Below, piece after piece: positions 1 through 6,657 of a stretch of DNA of 7,239 nucleotides; the first letter of the stretch is position 1; each line of letters starts with the position of its first letter. Source of the DNA: Desulfarculaceae bacterium (lineage in GTDB: Bacteria > Desulfobacterota > Desulfobacteria > Desulfobacterales > Desulfobacteraceae); NCBI GenBank assembly GCA_021737205.1, contig JAIPEK010000110.1, forward strand, positions 1 to 7,239. Direction: 5' to 3'. The translations under genes were made by a program, and so were the position numbers. Below the pieces are notes generated by a model. The model was not told the origin of the DNA and did not search any database. It saw only the letters and a list, made by a program, of their open reading frames with translations.

Positions 1-1257
1 GTTGTCATCAAACCGGCCCATTTTTTTGTTAATGCCGCAAAGGGCGCCGATAATCCGGCCTTCGCTTTTGATGGGCACCACGGCCAGCCTCCGGGTGGTA
101 TATCCGAGAATGCGGTCCCTTTCACGGTATTGGGGCTGCTGGTCGGCCCGGTTGTCTATCGCAGGTTTGCCGGTTTTGATTACTTTGCCGGCAAGAACCT
201 GATCCAGGGAAAAACGGGCTTCTCTTACCCGTTCTTCCGTGTCCGAATCATCATACGAGGCCCCGAGGAAAAAGATGTCTTCCTTGATTTCATCATACAG
301 GAGAACAAGCGCTCCTTCGGTGTCCAGAAGTTGTTTGACTTCACTGGAGATGTAATCCATGAGGCTTTCGAGATCGGGATGCTCGTGAAGTGCAATGCTG
401 ATCCTCATGATGGTCCTGTTATGGGCGGCTATACGCTTTTCTTCGGTGATATCCCTCAGCAGCACGAAAATTTCATCCGGGTCCAGGTCGTACCTGGAAA
501 AGGCGGTGGCCCACATCACCACGTCCAGCACGGTGCCGTCTTTTGCCAACCGGCGTGTCTCGTATCGTTTCAGGGATCGTTCCCTGTAAAACCGTTTGAT
601 AAGATCCCGGGTTTCCTGGTCCAGGTCCTGTGGGACAAAAGGAACCAGTTTCCCGAAAATTTCATCGAGGGACCAGCCGAAGGTCCGGGTGAAAGCCGGA
701 TTGATATAGGAAACTTTGCCTTCCCGGTCATACACCACAATGGGATAGGGGACGAATTCCAACAGCATTCGGTAATGCCGTTCCGATTCTCTCATCCGCC
801 GGGCGGCTTTTTTCTTCTCGGAGATGTCCTGGAGGGTCTCTACCGCTGCAATGGTGGTGCCGTGTTTGTCCTTTACGGGGGCGGCGGTGAAATAGAGCCA
901 TTTTCCTTCCTCCCCCAGGTCCGGAAAGTAGTCCTCCGCCGTGTACCCGCCGTTTTCATATGCAGGGGCACTCAATTTGGTTCCGTAATATCCCGCGATT
1001 TGTGCTTCCGAGGCGTTGTCAACAATCAAATCGGCCAGGACCGGCCTTTTATTTGAATAAAACGCTTTCCACTGGTTGTCGGTGCCGATCATTTCATCTG
1101 CGGCAAAACCGGTGAGTATTTCACAGGCCCGGTTGAAATGGGAAATTTTGTGATTTTTGTCCACGACGAACATGGGAACGGCAGCTTCCGTAAAGATCGT
1201 TTCAAGTTCATAAAGTTTCTGTTGGACCGTTTGGCGCACCGTTTCGTTTTTCAGCAT
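1..1257 (-). CDS. PAS-PAS-GAF sensory protein, N-terminal part (probable sensor histidine kinase)
   Basis: An open frame of 419 codons starts at ATG 1257 and continues past the left edge without a stop, so the C-terminus is missing. The start has a GGAGG Shine-Dalgarno at 1264-1268, 6 nt upstream. Residues about 20-148 form a PAS domain (AVPMFVVDKNHKISHFNRA, with a PAC end ETLQDISEKKKA). Residues about 162-275 form a second PAS domain (YPIVVYDREGKVSYINPAF, ending in VLLRDITEEKR). Residues about 285-419 look like a GAF domain (ALHEHPDLESLMDYISSEV, then GALVLLYDE and RRLAVVPIKSEGRIIGALCG). No signal peptide or membrane segment is visible, so this is probably a cytoplasmic sensor. Proteins of this architecture usually end in a HisKA/HATPase kinase, less often in GGDEF or a phosphatase; the output module is outside the window. 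It is divergent from the kinase at 1395-2156. The ligand is unknown. Confidence 0.88.
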   Translation of the reverse strand, partial: MLKNETVRQTVQQKLYELETIFTEAAVPMFVVDKNHKISHFNRACEILTGFAADEMIGTDNQWKAFYSNKRPVLADLIVDNASEAQIAGYYGTKLSAPAYENGGYTAEDYFPDLGEEGKWLYFTAAPVKDKHGTTIAAVETLQDISEKKKAARRMRESERHYRMLLEFVPYPIVVYDREGKVSYINPAFTRTFGWSLDEIFGKLVPFVPQDLDQETRDLIKRFYRERSLKRYETRRLAKDGTVLDVVMWATAFSRYDLDPDEIFVLLRDITEEKRIAAHNRTIMRISIALHEHPDLESLMDYISSEVKQLLDTEGALVLLYDEIKEDIFFLGASYDDSDTEERVREARFSLDQVLAGKVIKTGKPAIDNRADQQPQYRERDRILGYTTRRLAVVPIKSEGRIIGALCGINKKMGRFDDN

Positions 1258-1275
1258 AAAAAGCCTCCAAAAGAC

Positions 1276-1304
1276 TTTACAATCGGGTGGAATATTCGTA
1301 TAAC
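1276..1304 (+). promoter_or_regulatory. Predicted sigma70-type promoter for the small histidine kinase
   Basis: TTTACA (1276-1281, 5 of 6 to the -35 consensus) is followed by a 17-nt spacer and TATAAC (1299-1304, 5 of 6 to the -10 consensus). Transcription would start near 1311, giving a leader of about 84 nt before the ATG at 1395. It lies in the 137-bp divergent region between the PAS sensor and the kinase. A second TATAAC occurs at 1348-1353 with only a poor -35. No convincing promoter was seen for the leftward PAS gene. Confidence 0.5.
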
Positions 1305-1394
1305 ATAGGCAATCAGACAGCTGTTAAACTCGCATAAGTAATTTGATTATAACTGTAATCCAGTAAATTGCAAGATCTTAAATGCGGCGGATTT

Positions 1395-2156
1395 ATGGGG
1401 AAAAACGAGATAAAAACCGAACTTCTGATCCATGATATCAAGGTTCCGGTCTCTGTCATCAATGCCGGCGCCCAATCGCTTCTCGCCCGGCAGGATATCT
1501 ACGGGACGCTCACGGAAAAACAGGAAAAGGTGATCCGGCGAATACTTCGGAACGCAAAAAGCTCCCAGTGCCTGGTGAACGATGCACTGGAAATCGCACG
1601 TTCCAGCCAGGGAATCATGAATTACGCGGATACCTGCCTTGCCAGGGTGGTCACCAATGTGCTGGTGGAAGTCATGGATCTTTCCGGCATCGATCTTTCC
1701 GATACGGTGAAAAGCGGTGAGGTTCAGGAGCTTCAACGTTTGCGGGAAAAGGTGGAACCGGTGGGCATAAAGCTCGGTTTTGATCGGGATTTGTGGAAAA
1801 AACCGCTCCGGCTGGAAGAGTGCAAAACCATACAGATTTTACGGAATCTTTTGACCAATGCACTGAAATACCGGTTAAAAGAGGTGGAGATTTCCGGTTA
1901 CCTGGAGAACGGCCGCCTGTGCCTGAAAGTCTGCGACGACGGAAAAGGGATTCCCCGGTCCGACCGGAAAGCGGTTTTTGAGTCTTATTTCACCTCGGGC
2001 GCCTCCATAGACGATGCGGTGAAAAGCCACGGAGTCGGCCTCGCAGGCATTATGGTGCTGTTAAAGGACATGGGCGGAGACCTTTTCCTGGAAGGTGAAG
2101 AGAACCGCGGGGCCGAGTTCCTTGTGAGGATTCCATGCAAGAAACAAGAGACTTGA
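1395..2156 (+). CDS. Small sensor-less histidine kinase (DHp + HATPase_c)
   Basis: A 253-residue cytoplasmic protein made only of a dimerisation/phosphotransfer helix pair and a GHKL ATPase domain. The H-box is at residues 10-18 (LLIHDIKVP), with H13 the predicted phosphorylated histidine. The N-box is LRNLLTNALKYR (149-160; N151 and N155). The G1 box is DDGKGIP (181-187), the F-box is around F195 and the G2 box is HGVGLAGI (212-219). There is no PAS, HAMP or membrane segment, so the signal must come from a partner or another protein. I chose the ATG at 1395; an in-frame TTG at 1368 would add nine residues but has no ribosome site, while the ATG has only a weak GGCGGA 3 nt upstream. The conserved domain ends at FLVRIP, and the final residues CKKQET and the stop codon lie in the heptamer repeat. 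A plausible partner is the receiver protein encoded convergently at 2364-2888. Confidence 0.88.
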   Translation: MGKNEIKTELLIHDIKVPVSVINAGAQSLLARQDIYGTLTEKQEKVIRRILRNAKSSQCLVNDALEIARSSQGIMNYADTCLARVVTNVLVEVMDLSGIDLSDTVKSGEVQELQRLREKVEPVGIKLGFDRDLWKKPLRLEECKTIQILRNLLTNALKYRLKEVEISGYLENGRLCLKVCDDGKGIPRSDRKAVFESYFTSGASIDDAVKSHGVGLAGIMVLLKDMGGDLFLEGEENRGAEFLVRIPCKKQET

Positions 2157-2319
2157 AACAAGAGACTTGAGACAAGAAACAAGAAACAGGAGACAAGAAA
2201 CAAGAAACAGGAGACAAGAAACAAGAAACAGGAGACAAGAAACAAGAAACAGGAGACAAGAAACAAGAAACAAGAAACAAGAGAGAGGAGAGAGGAGAGA
2301 GGAGAGAGGAGAGAGGAAG
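2138..2319 (+). repeat. Heptanucleotide tandem repeat array (CAAGARA / CAGGAGA / GAGAGAG)
   Basis: From 2138 the sequence can be cut into successive 7-nt units: CAAGAAA, CAAGAGA, CTTGAAA, CAAGAGA, CTTGAGA, then CAAGAAA-CAAGAAA-CAGGAGA. The last triplet forms a 21-bp super-unit present as four identical copies (2169-2189, 2190-2210, 2211-2231, 2232-2252) plus a fifth near-identical partial copy to about 2272. The array ends in five exact copies of GAGAGAG (2281-2315). Positions 2279-2319 are entirely purine. The array covers the 3' end of the kinase gene and most of the 207-bp gap between the convergent kinase and response-regulator genes. No intrinsic terminator is evident in that gap. Exact 21-bp copies imply recent tandem duplication and likely length variation between strains. 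Heptameric short tandem repeats of comparable form are known in filamentous cyanobacteria (STRR sequences); any kinship is only analogy. Confidence 0.97.
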
Positions 2320-2363
2320 CAGGGCGGGCTCTCGTTCAAGTTTCATGGTTTGCATCACGGGTG

Positions 2364-2888
2364 TTACTCCGTTTTGTCGCCGTCTTTGTCAGAGATGCCG
2401 TTCTCTTTGTCAAATTCATTCCAGAAGTCTCGGTCCTCATCTTTCCACCCCTGTCTGAATGTTCTGTCAAAGTAGGGTTTGAGTCTTGCGAACCAGGATT
2501 TGCGGTCCGATTTTTTCCGCCGATTCAAACTCAGTATATCTTCCACATAGGTTGCGATATCCGCCAGTTTGTCTTTGGGGATATAGGAGTCCGCCCCTTT
2601 CTGTATTGATTTCTTCAGGTTTTCCGCACTCAGGGCGTGAGCCGTCAGCATCAGGGCCGGAATGTCTTTTTCGCGGGCGATCTCGAGAAGATCGTATCCC
2701 CTGACCCCCATGATATCGAGAATGGCCAGATCATATGTGTTGTGACCCAGGAGTTTTTCGCCCGCTTCATAACTGGTCGCCGTATCCAAAGAATACTGGT
2801 CCAGAAGCTCCTCAATGGTCTCCAGGATGTCGGGCTCATCGTCTACAACCAGAATTTTCCCGTCCTTGAGTAAACCTTCTCTTTCCAT
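2364..2888 (-). CDS. Receiver-domain response regulator with a charged C-terminal tail
   Basis: A 174-residue protein. Residues about 10-120 form a CheY-like receiver: acidic pair D16/D17 (ILVVDDEPD), phospho-acceptor D58 (LAILDIMG), T82 (LMLTAHA) and K105 (YIPKDK). No DNA-binding or enzymatic output domain follows. Residues 121-174 are a hydrophilic, aromatic-containing tail (RLKPYFDRTFRQGW, then DRDFWNEFDKE) that I cannot assign to a family. The start is firm: a perfect AGGAGGT at 2894-2900 lies 5 nt before the ATG. It is the last gene of the minus-strand cluster, 28 nt after kbl, and so is probably co-transcribed with threonine catabolism genes. It may be phosphorylated by the convergent kinase at 1395-2156, or by the PAS sensor protein at the left edge. 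It could signal by protein-protein contact. The stop codon falls at the edge of the repeat-associated flank. Confidence 0.9.
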   Translation of the reverse strand: MEREGLLKDGKILVVDDEPDILETIEELLDQYSLDTATSYEAGEKLLGHNTYDLAILDIMGVRGYDLLEIAREKDIPALMLTAHALSAENLKKSIQKGADSYIPKDKLADIATYVEDILSLNRRKKSDRKSWFARLKPYFDRTFRQGWKDEDRDFWNEFDKENGISDKDGDKTE

Positions 2889-2916
2889 ATGCGACCTCCT
2901 GTTGCCTGCGACCTCT

Positions 2917-4137
2917 CTATACCTTTCCGAGAAGCGCGAGTACTTCTTCTATATCCTTTTCCGTATGGGCGGCATTGATCTGGAACCGGATGGTCTCGTC
3001 CCCTTTGGGAACCACCGGGAACGTGAGTCCCACCACCAGCACACCATTTTCAAAGAGATACCTGACGGTTTCATGGGTCTTGCCGGTGTCCCGTACAAGC
3101 ATGGGAACCACCGGATGGGGGCCGGGTATGGATTCCTTGCCCAGGAATTCGAGTCCGTTCCGGAACTGCAGCGTTCGTTCTTTGAGGTTGGACAGAAGCT
3201 TTTTTCCCTCGTCGCTGTCGCATATGTCCAGGGCTTTGCGGGCCGCAGCGCAGTCCGCCATGCTCAAAGGGTTGGTGTAGATGTAGGTGTCCGCTTTCTG
3301 GCGGACCGCCTCGATCACGGATTCGCTTGCCGCCACGAATCCCCCGTTCACCCCGAACGCCTTTCCGAAGGTGCCCACGATGATGTCCGGGTTTGTTCCG
3401 CAGTACTCCGCTGTTCCCCTGCCGGTCTCCCCGTATGCGCCGATGCCGTGGGAGTCGTCCACCACCGTGATCACTCCTTCGGGAAACCGGCTGTCGTATT
3501 CATTGCACAGGGCCTGGATTTCATGGATGGGCGCGTTGTCGCCCCGCATGCTGAAAATTCCGTCAAACACCACGATGACCCGTTCGATTCCGTCTTCCAC
3601 CTCGTCCAGGCAGCGTCTGAGGTCGTCCATATCGTTGTGCCTGTAGATTCCCTTGTTGGCCCTGGGGATATTGGCGATCCGCATGGCCCTGATGATACTG
3701 TTGTGGTTCAGGGAATCGCCTATCCAGCAGGTCTTTTTGCTGCTGACGGCAATGGCGAGCCCCAGGTTGGCGGTGTAGGCGGAATTGAAAATTTTGGCGG
3801 CTCTTTTGTTGACAAACCGGGCCGTCCGTTCTTCAAGATCGGCGTGGTGGATGAACGTGCCGTCGATGAAACGGACAGCGCCGGGTCCCACGCCGAAATC
3901 ATTTGTGGCCCTGTCCGCCGCCTCGATCATCTGCGGGTTGTTGGACAGGGAAAGATAGGAATTGGAGTTGAGCCGGATAAAGGGGCGGTCGATTCCGCGG
4001 ATTCTGTATCTCGGCCCGGAATCTCCCGCAGGCGGTATGTATCCGTCAATGACCCGTTCGGGGATTTTGGCCCTTCCCTCGGCCTGTAATTGTTCGATTT
4101 CCGTATCCAGTGCTTTGTCGAGTTTTTCCGTCGGCAT
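2917..4137 (-). CDS. kbl: 2-amino-3-ketobutyrate CoA ligase (glycine C-acetyltransferase), alpha-oxoamine synthase family
   Basis: A 406-residue PLP enzyme of the alpha-oxoamine synthase group (Kbl, BioF, ALAS, SPT). The predicted reaction is 2-amino-3-ketobutyrate + CoA to glycine + acetyl-CoA, the second step of threonine breakdown. Visible active-site elements: H145 in DSLNHNSI (stacks on PLP), D227 and H230 in VVDDSHGIG, the Schiff-base lysine K259 in VGTFGKAFGVNGG, then TNPLS (288-292) and FPVVPKGDETIRFQ (373-386) near the C-terminus. It is slightly longer than the E. coli enzyme (about 398 aa), with an N-terminal stretch containing GPRYRIRG before the fold proper. A GGAG at 4145-4148 lies 7 nt before the ATG. 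The tdh gene ends 21 nt upstream, which makes Kbl much likelier than BioF or serine palmitoyltransferase; sequence alone would leave the acyl-CoA specificity open. Confidence 0.87.
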   Translation of the reverse strand: MPTEKLDKALDTEIEQLQAEGRAKIPERVIDGYIPPAGDSGPRYRIRGIDRPFIRLNSNSYLSLSNNPQMIEAADRATNDFGVGPGAVRFIDGTFIHHADLEERTARFVNKRAAKIFNSAYTANLGLAIAVSSKKTCWIGDSLNHNSIIRAMRIANIPRANKGIYRHNDMDDLRRCLDEVEDGIERVIVVFDGIFSMRGDNAPIHEIQALCNEYDSRFPEGVITVVDDSHGIGAYGETGRGTAEYCGTNPDIIVGTFGKAFGVNGGFVAASESVIEAVRQKADTYIYTNPLSMADCAAARKALDICDSDEGKKLLSNLKERTLQFRNGLEFLGKESIPGPHPVVPMLVRDTGKTHETVRYLFENGVLVVGLTFPVVPKGDETIRFQINAAHTEKDIEEVLALLGKV

Positions 4138-4158
4138 GATGATTCTCCGTGAAATTGT

Positions 4159-5193
4159 TTAGTCCCAATCCAGGATCACTTTTCCCGAGTTCCCGGATGC
4201 CATGATGTCGAATGCCTCCTCGTATTCGGTAAAGGGAAACCGGTGGGTGATGATCGGGGTGATGTCGAGTCCGGACTGGATCATGGTGGTCATTTTGTAC
4301 CAGGTCTCGTACATCTCCCTTCCGTATATTCCTTTGATGGTGAGCATATTGAACACCACCTTGTTCCAGTCTATCTCGGTGTTGCCCGGCATGATGCCGA
4401 GAAGACCGATTTTTCCCCCGTGGCACATGTTGTCCAGGATGGTGGTAAGCGCGGCCGGGCTCCCGGACATCTCCATGGCCACATCAAACCCTTCCTTCAT
4501 TCCCAGTTGCTTCTGGGCGCTTTCCACGGTCTCTTTTGATACGTCAAGGATCAGGTCGGCCCCGGATTTTTCCGCCAGTTTGAGCCGGTAGGGGTTGAGA
4601 TCGGTGATGACCACGTAGCGGGCCCCGGCATGTTTGGCGATCATGGCGGCCATGCATCCGATGGGGCCGGCGCCGGTGATCAGTACATCCTCGCCCAGCA
4701 CGTCAAAGGAGAGTGCAGTGTGGGCGGCGTTGCCGAGCGGATCAAAGCAGGCCAGCACATCCGGTGGGATGGACTTGTCGCAGTACCAGACATTGGTGAC
4801 GGGGATGGAGAGATATTCAGCAAAGGCGCCGGGCCGGTTGACCCCGACCCCTTTTGTGTCCTTGCACAGATGGCGGCGTCCGGCCAGGCAGTTCCTGCAG
4901 TGGCCGCAGACCAGATGACCTTCTCCGGACACCAGGTCTCCCGGGGAAAAGTCATGGACATTGTTGCCCACCTTTTCAATGGTGCCCACGAATTCATGCC
5001 CCAAGTGCATGGGAACGGGGATGGTGGCGGCGGCCCATTCGTCCCAGTTGTAGATATGAATGTCGGTACCGCATATGGCGGTCTTCCGGATTTTAATCAG
5101 GACATCGCTCTGTCCGACTTCGGGAAGATCGATATCCATGAGATCAAGTCCCTTTTCCGGTTTCGATTTGACAAGTGCTTTCATTTTGCTCAT
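4159..5193 (-). CDS. tdh: L-threonine 3-dehydrogenase (zinc, NAD-dependent)
   Basis: A 344-residue medium-chain dehydrogenase that oxidises L-threonine to 2-amino-3-ketobutyrate with NAD+. It reads nearly in register with E. coli Tdh (341 aa), including KIRKTAICGTDIHIYNWDEW, GVGVNRPGAFAEYL and the end SGKVILDWD. Catalytic zinc ligands are predicted at C41, H66 and E67, and the structural zinc cysteines at C96, C99, C102 and C110 (CGHCRNC...LC). The Rossmann motif GAGPIG is at 174-179, with D198 at the end of the second strand favouring NAD over NADP. The ATG at 5193 has AAGGA at 5204-5208, 10 nt upstream; starting at the internal Met4 would match the E. coli length exactly but has no ribosome site. 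It is followed by kbl after 21 nt, the classic threonine-to-glycine pair, here in tdh-kbl order. Confidence 0.96.
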   Translation of the reverse strand: MSKMKALVKSKPEKGLDLMDIDLPEVGQSDVLIKIRKTAICGTDIHIYNWDEWAAATIPVPMHLGHEFVGTIEKVGNNVHDFSPGDLVSGEGHLVCGHCRNCLAGRRHLCKDTKGVGVNRPGAFAEYLSIPVTNVWYCDKSIPPDVLACFDPLGNAAHTALSFDVLGEDVLITGAGPIGCMAAMIAKHAGARYVVITDLNPYRLKLAEKSGADLILDVSKETVESAQKQLGMKEGFDVAMEMSGSPAALTTILDNMCHGGKIGLLGIMPGNTEIDWNKVVFNMLTIKGIYGREMYETWYKMTTMIQSGLDITPIITHRFPFTEYEEAFDIMASGNSGKVILDWD

Positions 5194-5222
5194 GGGATTG
5201 GAATCCTTCAGGCTTTATCGAT

Positions 5223-5792
5223 TCATGGTTTGATAATGGTAACGGTGTCCACTTCCCTGTCATATACGGACATCAGGAAGAGTGTGGCAAACGGCTGGGT
5301 GAAAAGCGCCCCGATGAAAAACGAACCGCCTATCGCTGAAATACCTGCGAATATGAGAAAGACCACCATCTGTTCGGCAGGTCGGGCGGTAGCGGCTTTG
5401 AAGCTTTCCCGGATGGCCTCGAAAAGGCCGAGCCCCTTGTCCGTCATCAGCGGCAGCATATACAGGCAGAAGAAGGAGACCGCAAGGGAAAAGAGCACGC
5501 CGGGAAGGATCAGAAGCAGCATCCCGATAACGATCAGTACAAAAACGACGACTCCAAAGGCGAAAAGCGGGAGGAAAAGCCTGAGATGAGAGAATACATC
5601 CTGGGGTTTGGGGTCTCTTCCCTCCCGGACAAGCCGCAGTATGGAGTGAAAGTATCCCGCGGATGCCACCGGGGCGAGAATCCCCAGCGTAATGACACAG
5701 GCGGCGAGAAATACCAGTGTGAGAATGACAAGGGAGACGATGTGGCTTATGAACAGGCGCCACGCGGTTTCAAGAAGGGCTTTAAAATCCAT
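5223..5792 (-). CDS. Integral membrane protein of unknown function
   Basis: A 189-residue hydrophobic protein with about four to five predicted membrane segments. Counting from the MQMDFK start 6 nt upstream, they lie at roughly 19-48, 75-97, 98-118 and 143-178 (the last probably two passes). The pattern LPGVLFSLAVSFFCLYMLPLM followed by a loop TDKGLGLFEAIRESFKA resembles bacterial small membrane families with a proline-glycine-kinked helix and a conserved DxGLGxxEAxxxS loop (YciC/DUF975/DUF4013-like). This is resemblance only, and I do not assign a function. I chose the ATG at 5792 because GAGG (5800-5803) then sits 7 nt upstream; the ATG at 5798, giving 191 residues, would leave only 1 nt. 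It lies between suhB and tdh with gaps of 20 and 29 nt, so it is probably in the same transcript. A transport or envelope role connected with threonine or glycine is possible but not shown. Confidence 0.85.
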   Translation of the reverse strand: MDFKALLETAWRLFISHIVSLVILTLVFLAACVITLGILAPVASAGYFHSILRLVREGRDPKPQDVFSHLRLFLPLFAFGVVVFVLIVIGMLLLILPGVLFSLAVSFFCLYMLPLMTDKGLGLFEAIRESFKAATARPAEQMVVFLIFAGISAIGGSFFIGALFTQPFATLFLMSVYDREVDTVTIIKP

Positions 5793-5812
5793 TTGCATGC
5801 CTCATTTAAAGG

Positions 5813-6610
5813 TTATAGGTTGAGTATGTCCTGCATCCGCCGCCGGATGGTCTCACATCCTGCGGCAAGTACCGGGCTTTCAGTCTTCGCCGGTAATCCG
5901 CCCCCTTCAAAATCGGTAATGCAGCCCCCGGCTTCTTCAATGATCAGCCGTCCTGCTGCAAAATCCCACGGGCTCAGCCTGAATTCCCAGAAACCGGTGA
6001 ACCTGCCGCAGGCTGTGTAACACAAATCCATTGCAGCGGCGCCGGTCCGCCGGATGCCCACGATATGATTCTCAAAAAAACGCCGGATCCGCTCCAGGTT
6101 GTCAGTCACTGCTTTTCCCCTGTCATAGTAAAACCCCGTGGTGAGTACCGCTTTTTCAAAGGATTCCACCTTCGGGCTGTGGATCTGTTTTCCGTTGAAA
6201 TACGCTCCCATGCCGGATTCGGCAATGAACATCTCGTCCATGTACGGAAGATAAACCGCGGCGGAAACAGGGGCTCCTGATTTGTACAATGCCACGGATA
6301 CGGCAAAGAAAGGGATACCGAAGGCAAAGTTGTTGGTGCCGTCCAAAGGATCGATGATCCAATGGTAATCGCTTTTTGCCTTTTCATACGTATTCTCTTC
6401 CGCCAGAAATCCGTGATCGGGAAATTCGGACCGGATTAATGCGACAATTTCCTTTTCCGCCTGAAGATCGGACTCGGTGACAAGATCGAAAGAGGCGTTT
6501 TTGGCCCGGACGTTGACGGATTGATCCAGGTTGTCCAGGTGAATGCGTCCGGCCTTCCGGGCGGCGTTTTCAGAGGTTTTTGTAAATTTGGAAAAGGTTG
6601 CGTGCTCCAT
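5813..6610 (-). CDS. Inositol monophosphatase family protein (SuhB-like)
   Basis: A 265-residue Mg2+-dependent, lithium-sensitive-type phosphatase of the IMPase/SuhB/FBPase superfamily. Key residues: E71 in FLAEEN, the signature WIIDPLDGTNNF (84-95) with metal ligands D87 and D90, and the second signature SPWDFAAGRLIIEEAGG (213-229) with D216. Its length is normal for the family. The substrate could be myo-inositol-1-phosphate, fructose-1,6-bisphosphate or another small phosphate ester, and the sequence does not decide. The ATG at 6610 has AAGG (6617-6620) 6 nt upstream. A longer frame from 6646 (MSLVSSFLKRRT...) would start inside the heptamer repeat with no ribosome site, so I rejected it. 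It is the first gene of the five-gene minus-strand cluster, behind a leader of about 220 nt if the promoter at 6841-6869 is real. Its link to threonine catabolism is unclear. Confidence 0.92.
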   Translation of the reverse strand: MEHATFSKFTKTSENAARKAGRIHLDNLDQSVNVRAKNASFDLVTESDLQAEKEIVALIRSEFPDHGFLAEENTYEKAKSDYHWIIDPLDGTNNFAFGIPFFAVSVALYKSGAPVSAAVYLPYMDEMFIAESGMGAYFNGKQIHSPKVESFEKAVLTTGFYYDRGKAVTDNLERIRRFFENHIVGIRRTGAAAMDLCYTACGRFTGFWEFRLSPWDFAAGRLIIEEAGGCITDFEGGGLPAKTESPVLAAGCETIRRRMQDILNL

Positions 6611-6622
6611 TGTCCGCCTTTT

Positions 6623-6657
6623 CAAGAAACTTGAAACAAGAGACATGAAACAAGGAG
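6623..6657 (+). repeat. Second, short copy of the heptamer repeat
   Basis: Five consecutive 7-nt units can be read: CAAGAAA, CTTGAAA, CAAGAGA, CATGAAA, CAAGGAG. The first three match units of the large array at 2138-2172, in the same orientation, including the CTTGAAACAAGAGAC core. CAAGAAACTTG at 6623-6633 is a small palindrome with a 3-nt centre, like CAAGAGACTTG at 2145-2155 and 2159-2169. It lies in the leader just upstream of the suhB-like start, 13 nt before the ATG. Confidence 0.85.

Noticed and set aside
130..1056. Long plus-strand open frame of 308 codons
   Set aside because: It is the exact antisense of the PAS-PAS-GAF frame, which has clear domain motifs, a GGAGG site and a proper start. 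The plus-strand translation has no recognisable fold.
2138..2319. CRISPR array
   Set aside because: The repeated units are contiguous 7- and 21-bp copies with no unique spacers, and no cas genes are near.
1985..2358. Three overlapping minus-strand frames with LVSCFLF / SPVSCFL repeats
   Set aside because: A 7-nt repeat translates to the same heptapeptide in every stop-free frame, so these Cys/Phe-rich proteins are products of the heptamer array and not genes.
2167..2475. Plus-strand frame with RRQETRN repeats
   Set aside because: It is the sense translation of the tandem repeat running into the antisense of the response regulator, with no coding character beyond the repeat.
2815..4089. Plus-strand open frame of 424 codons
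   Set aside because: It is antisense to kbl, whose PLP lysine, Asp/His and stacking His motifs are all present on the minus strand.
4630..5589. Plus-strand open frame of 319 codons
   Set aside because: It is antisense to tdh and the membrane protein, both of which have convincing sequences and ribosome sites.
5813..6646. Longer suhB-like start at 6646 (MSLVSSFLKRRT...)
   Set aside because: The extra residues are encoded by the heptamer repeat and no ribosome site precedes that ATG. The ATG at 6610 has AAGG at good spacing and gives the normal family length.
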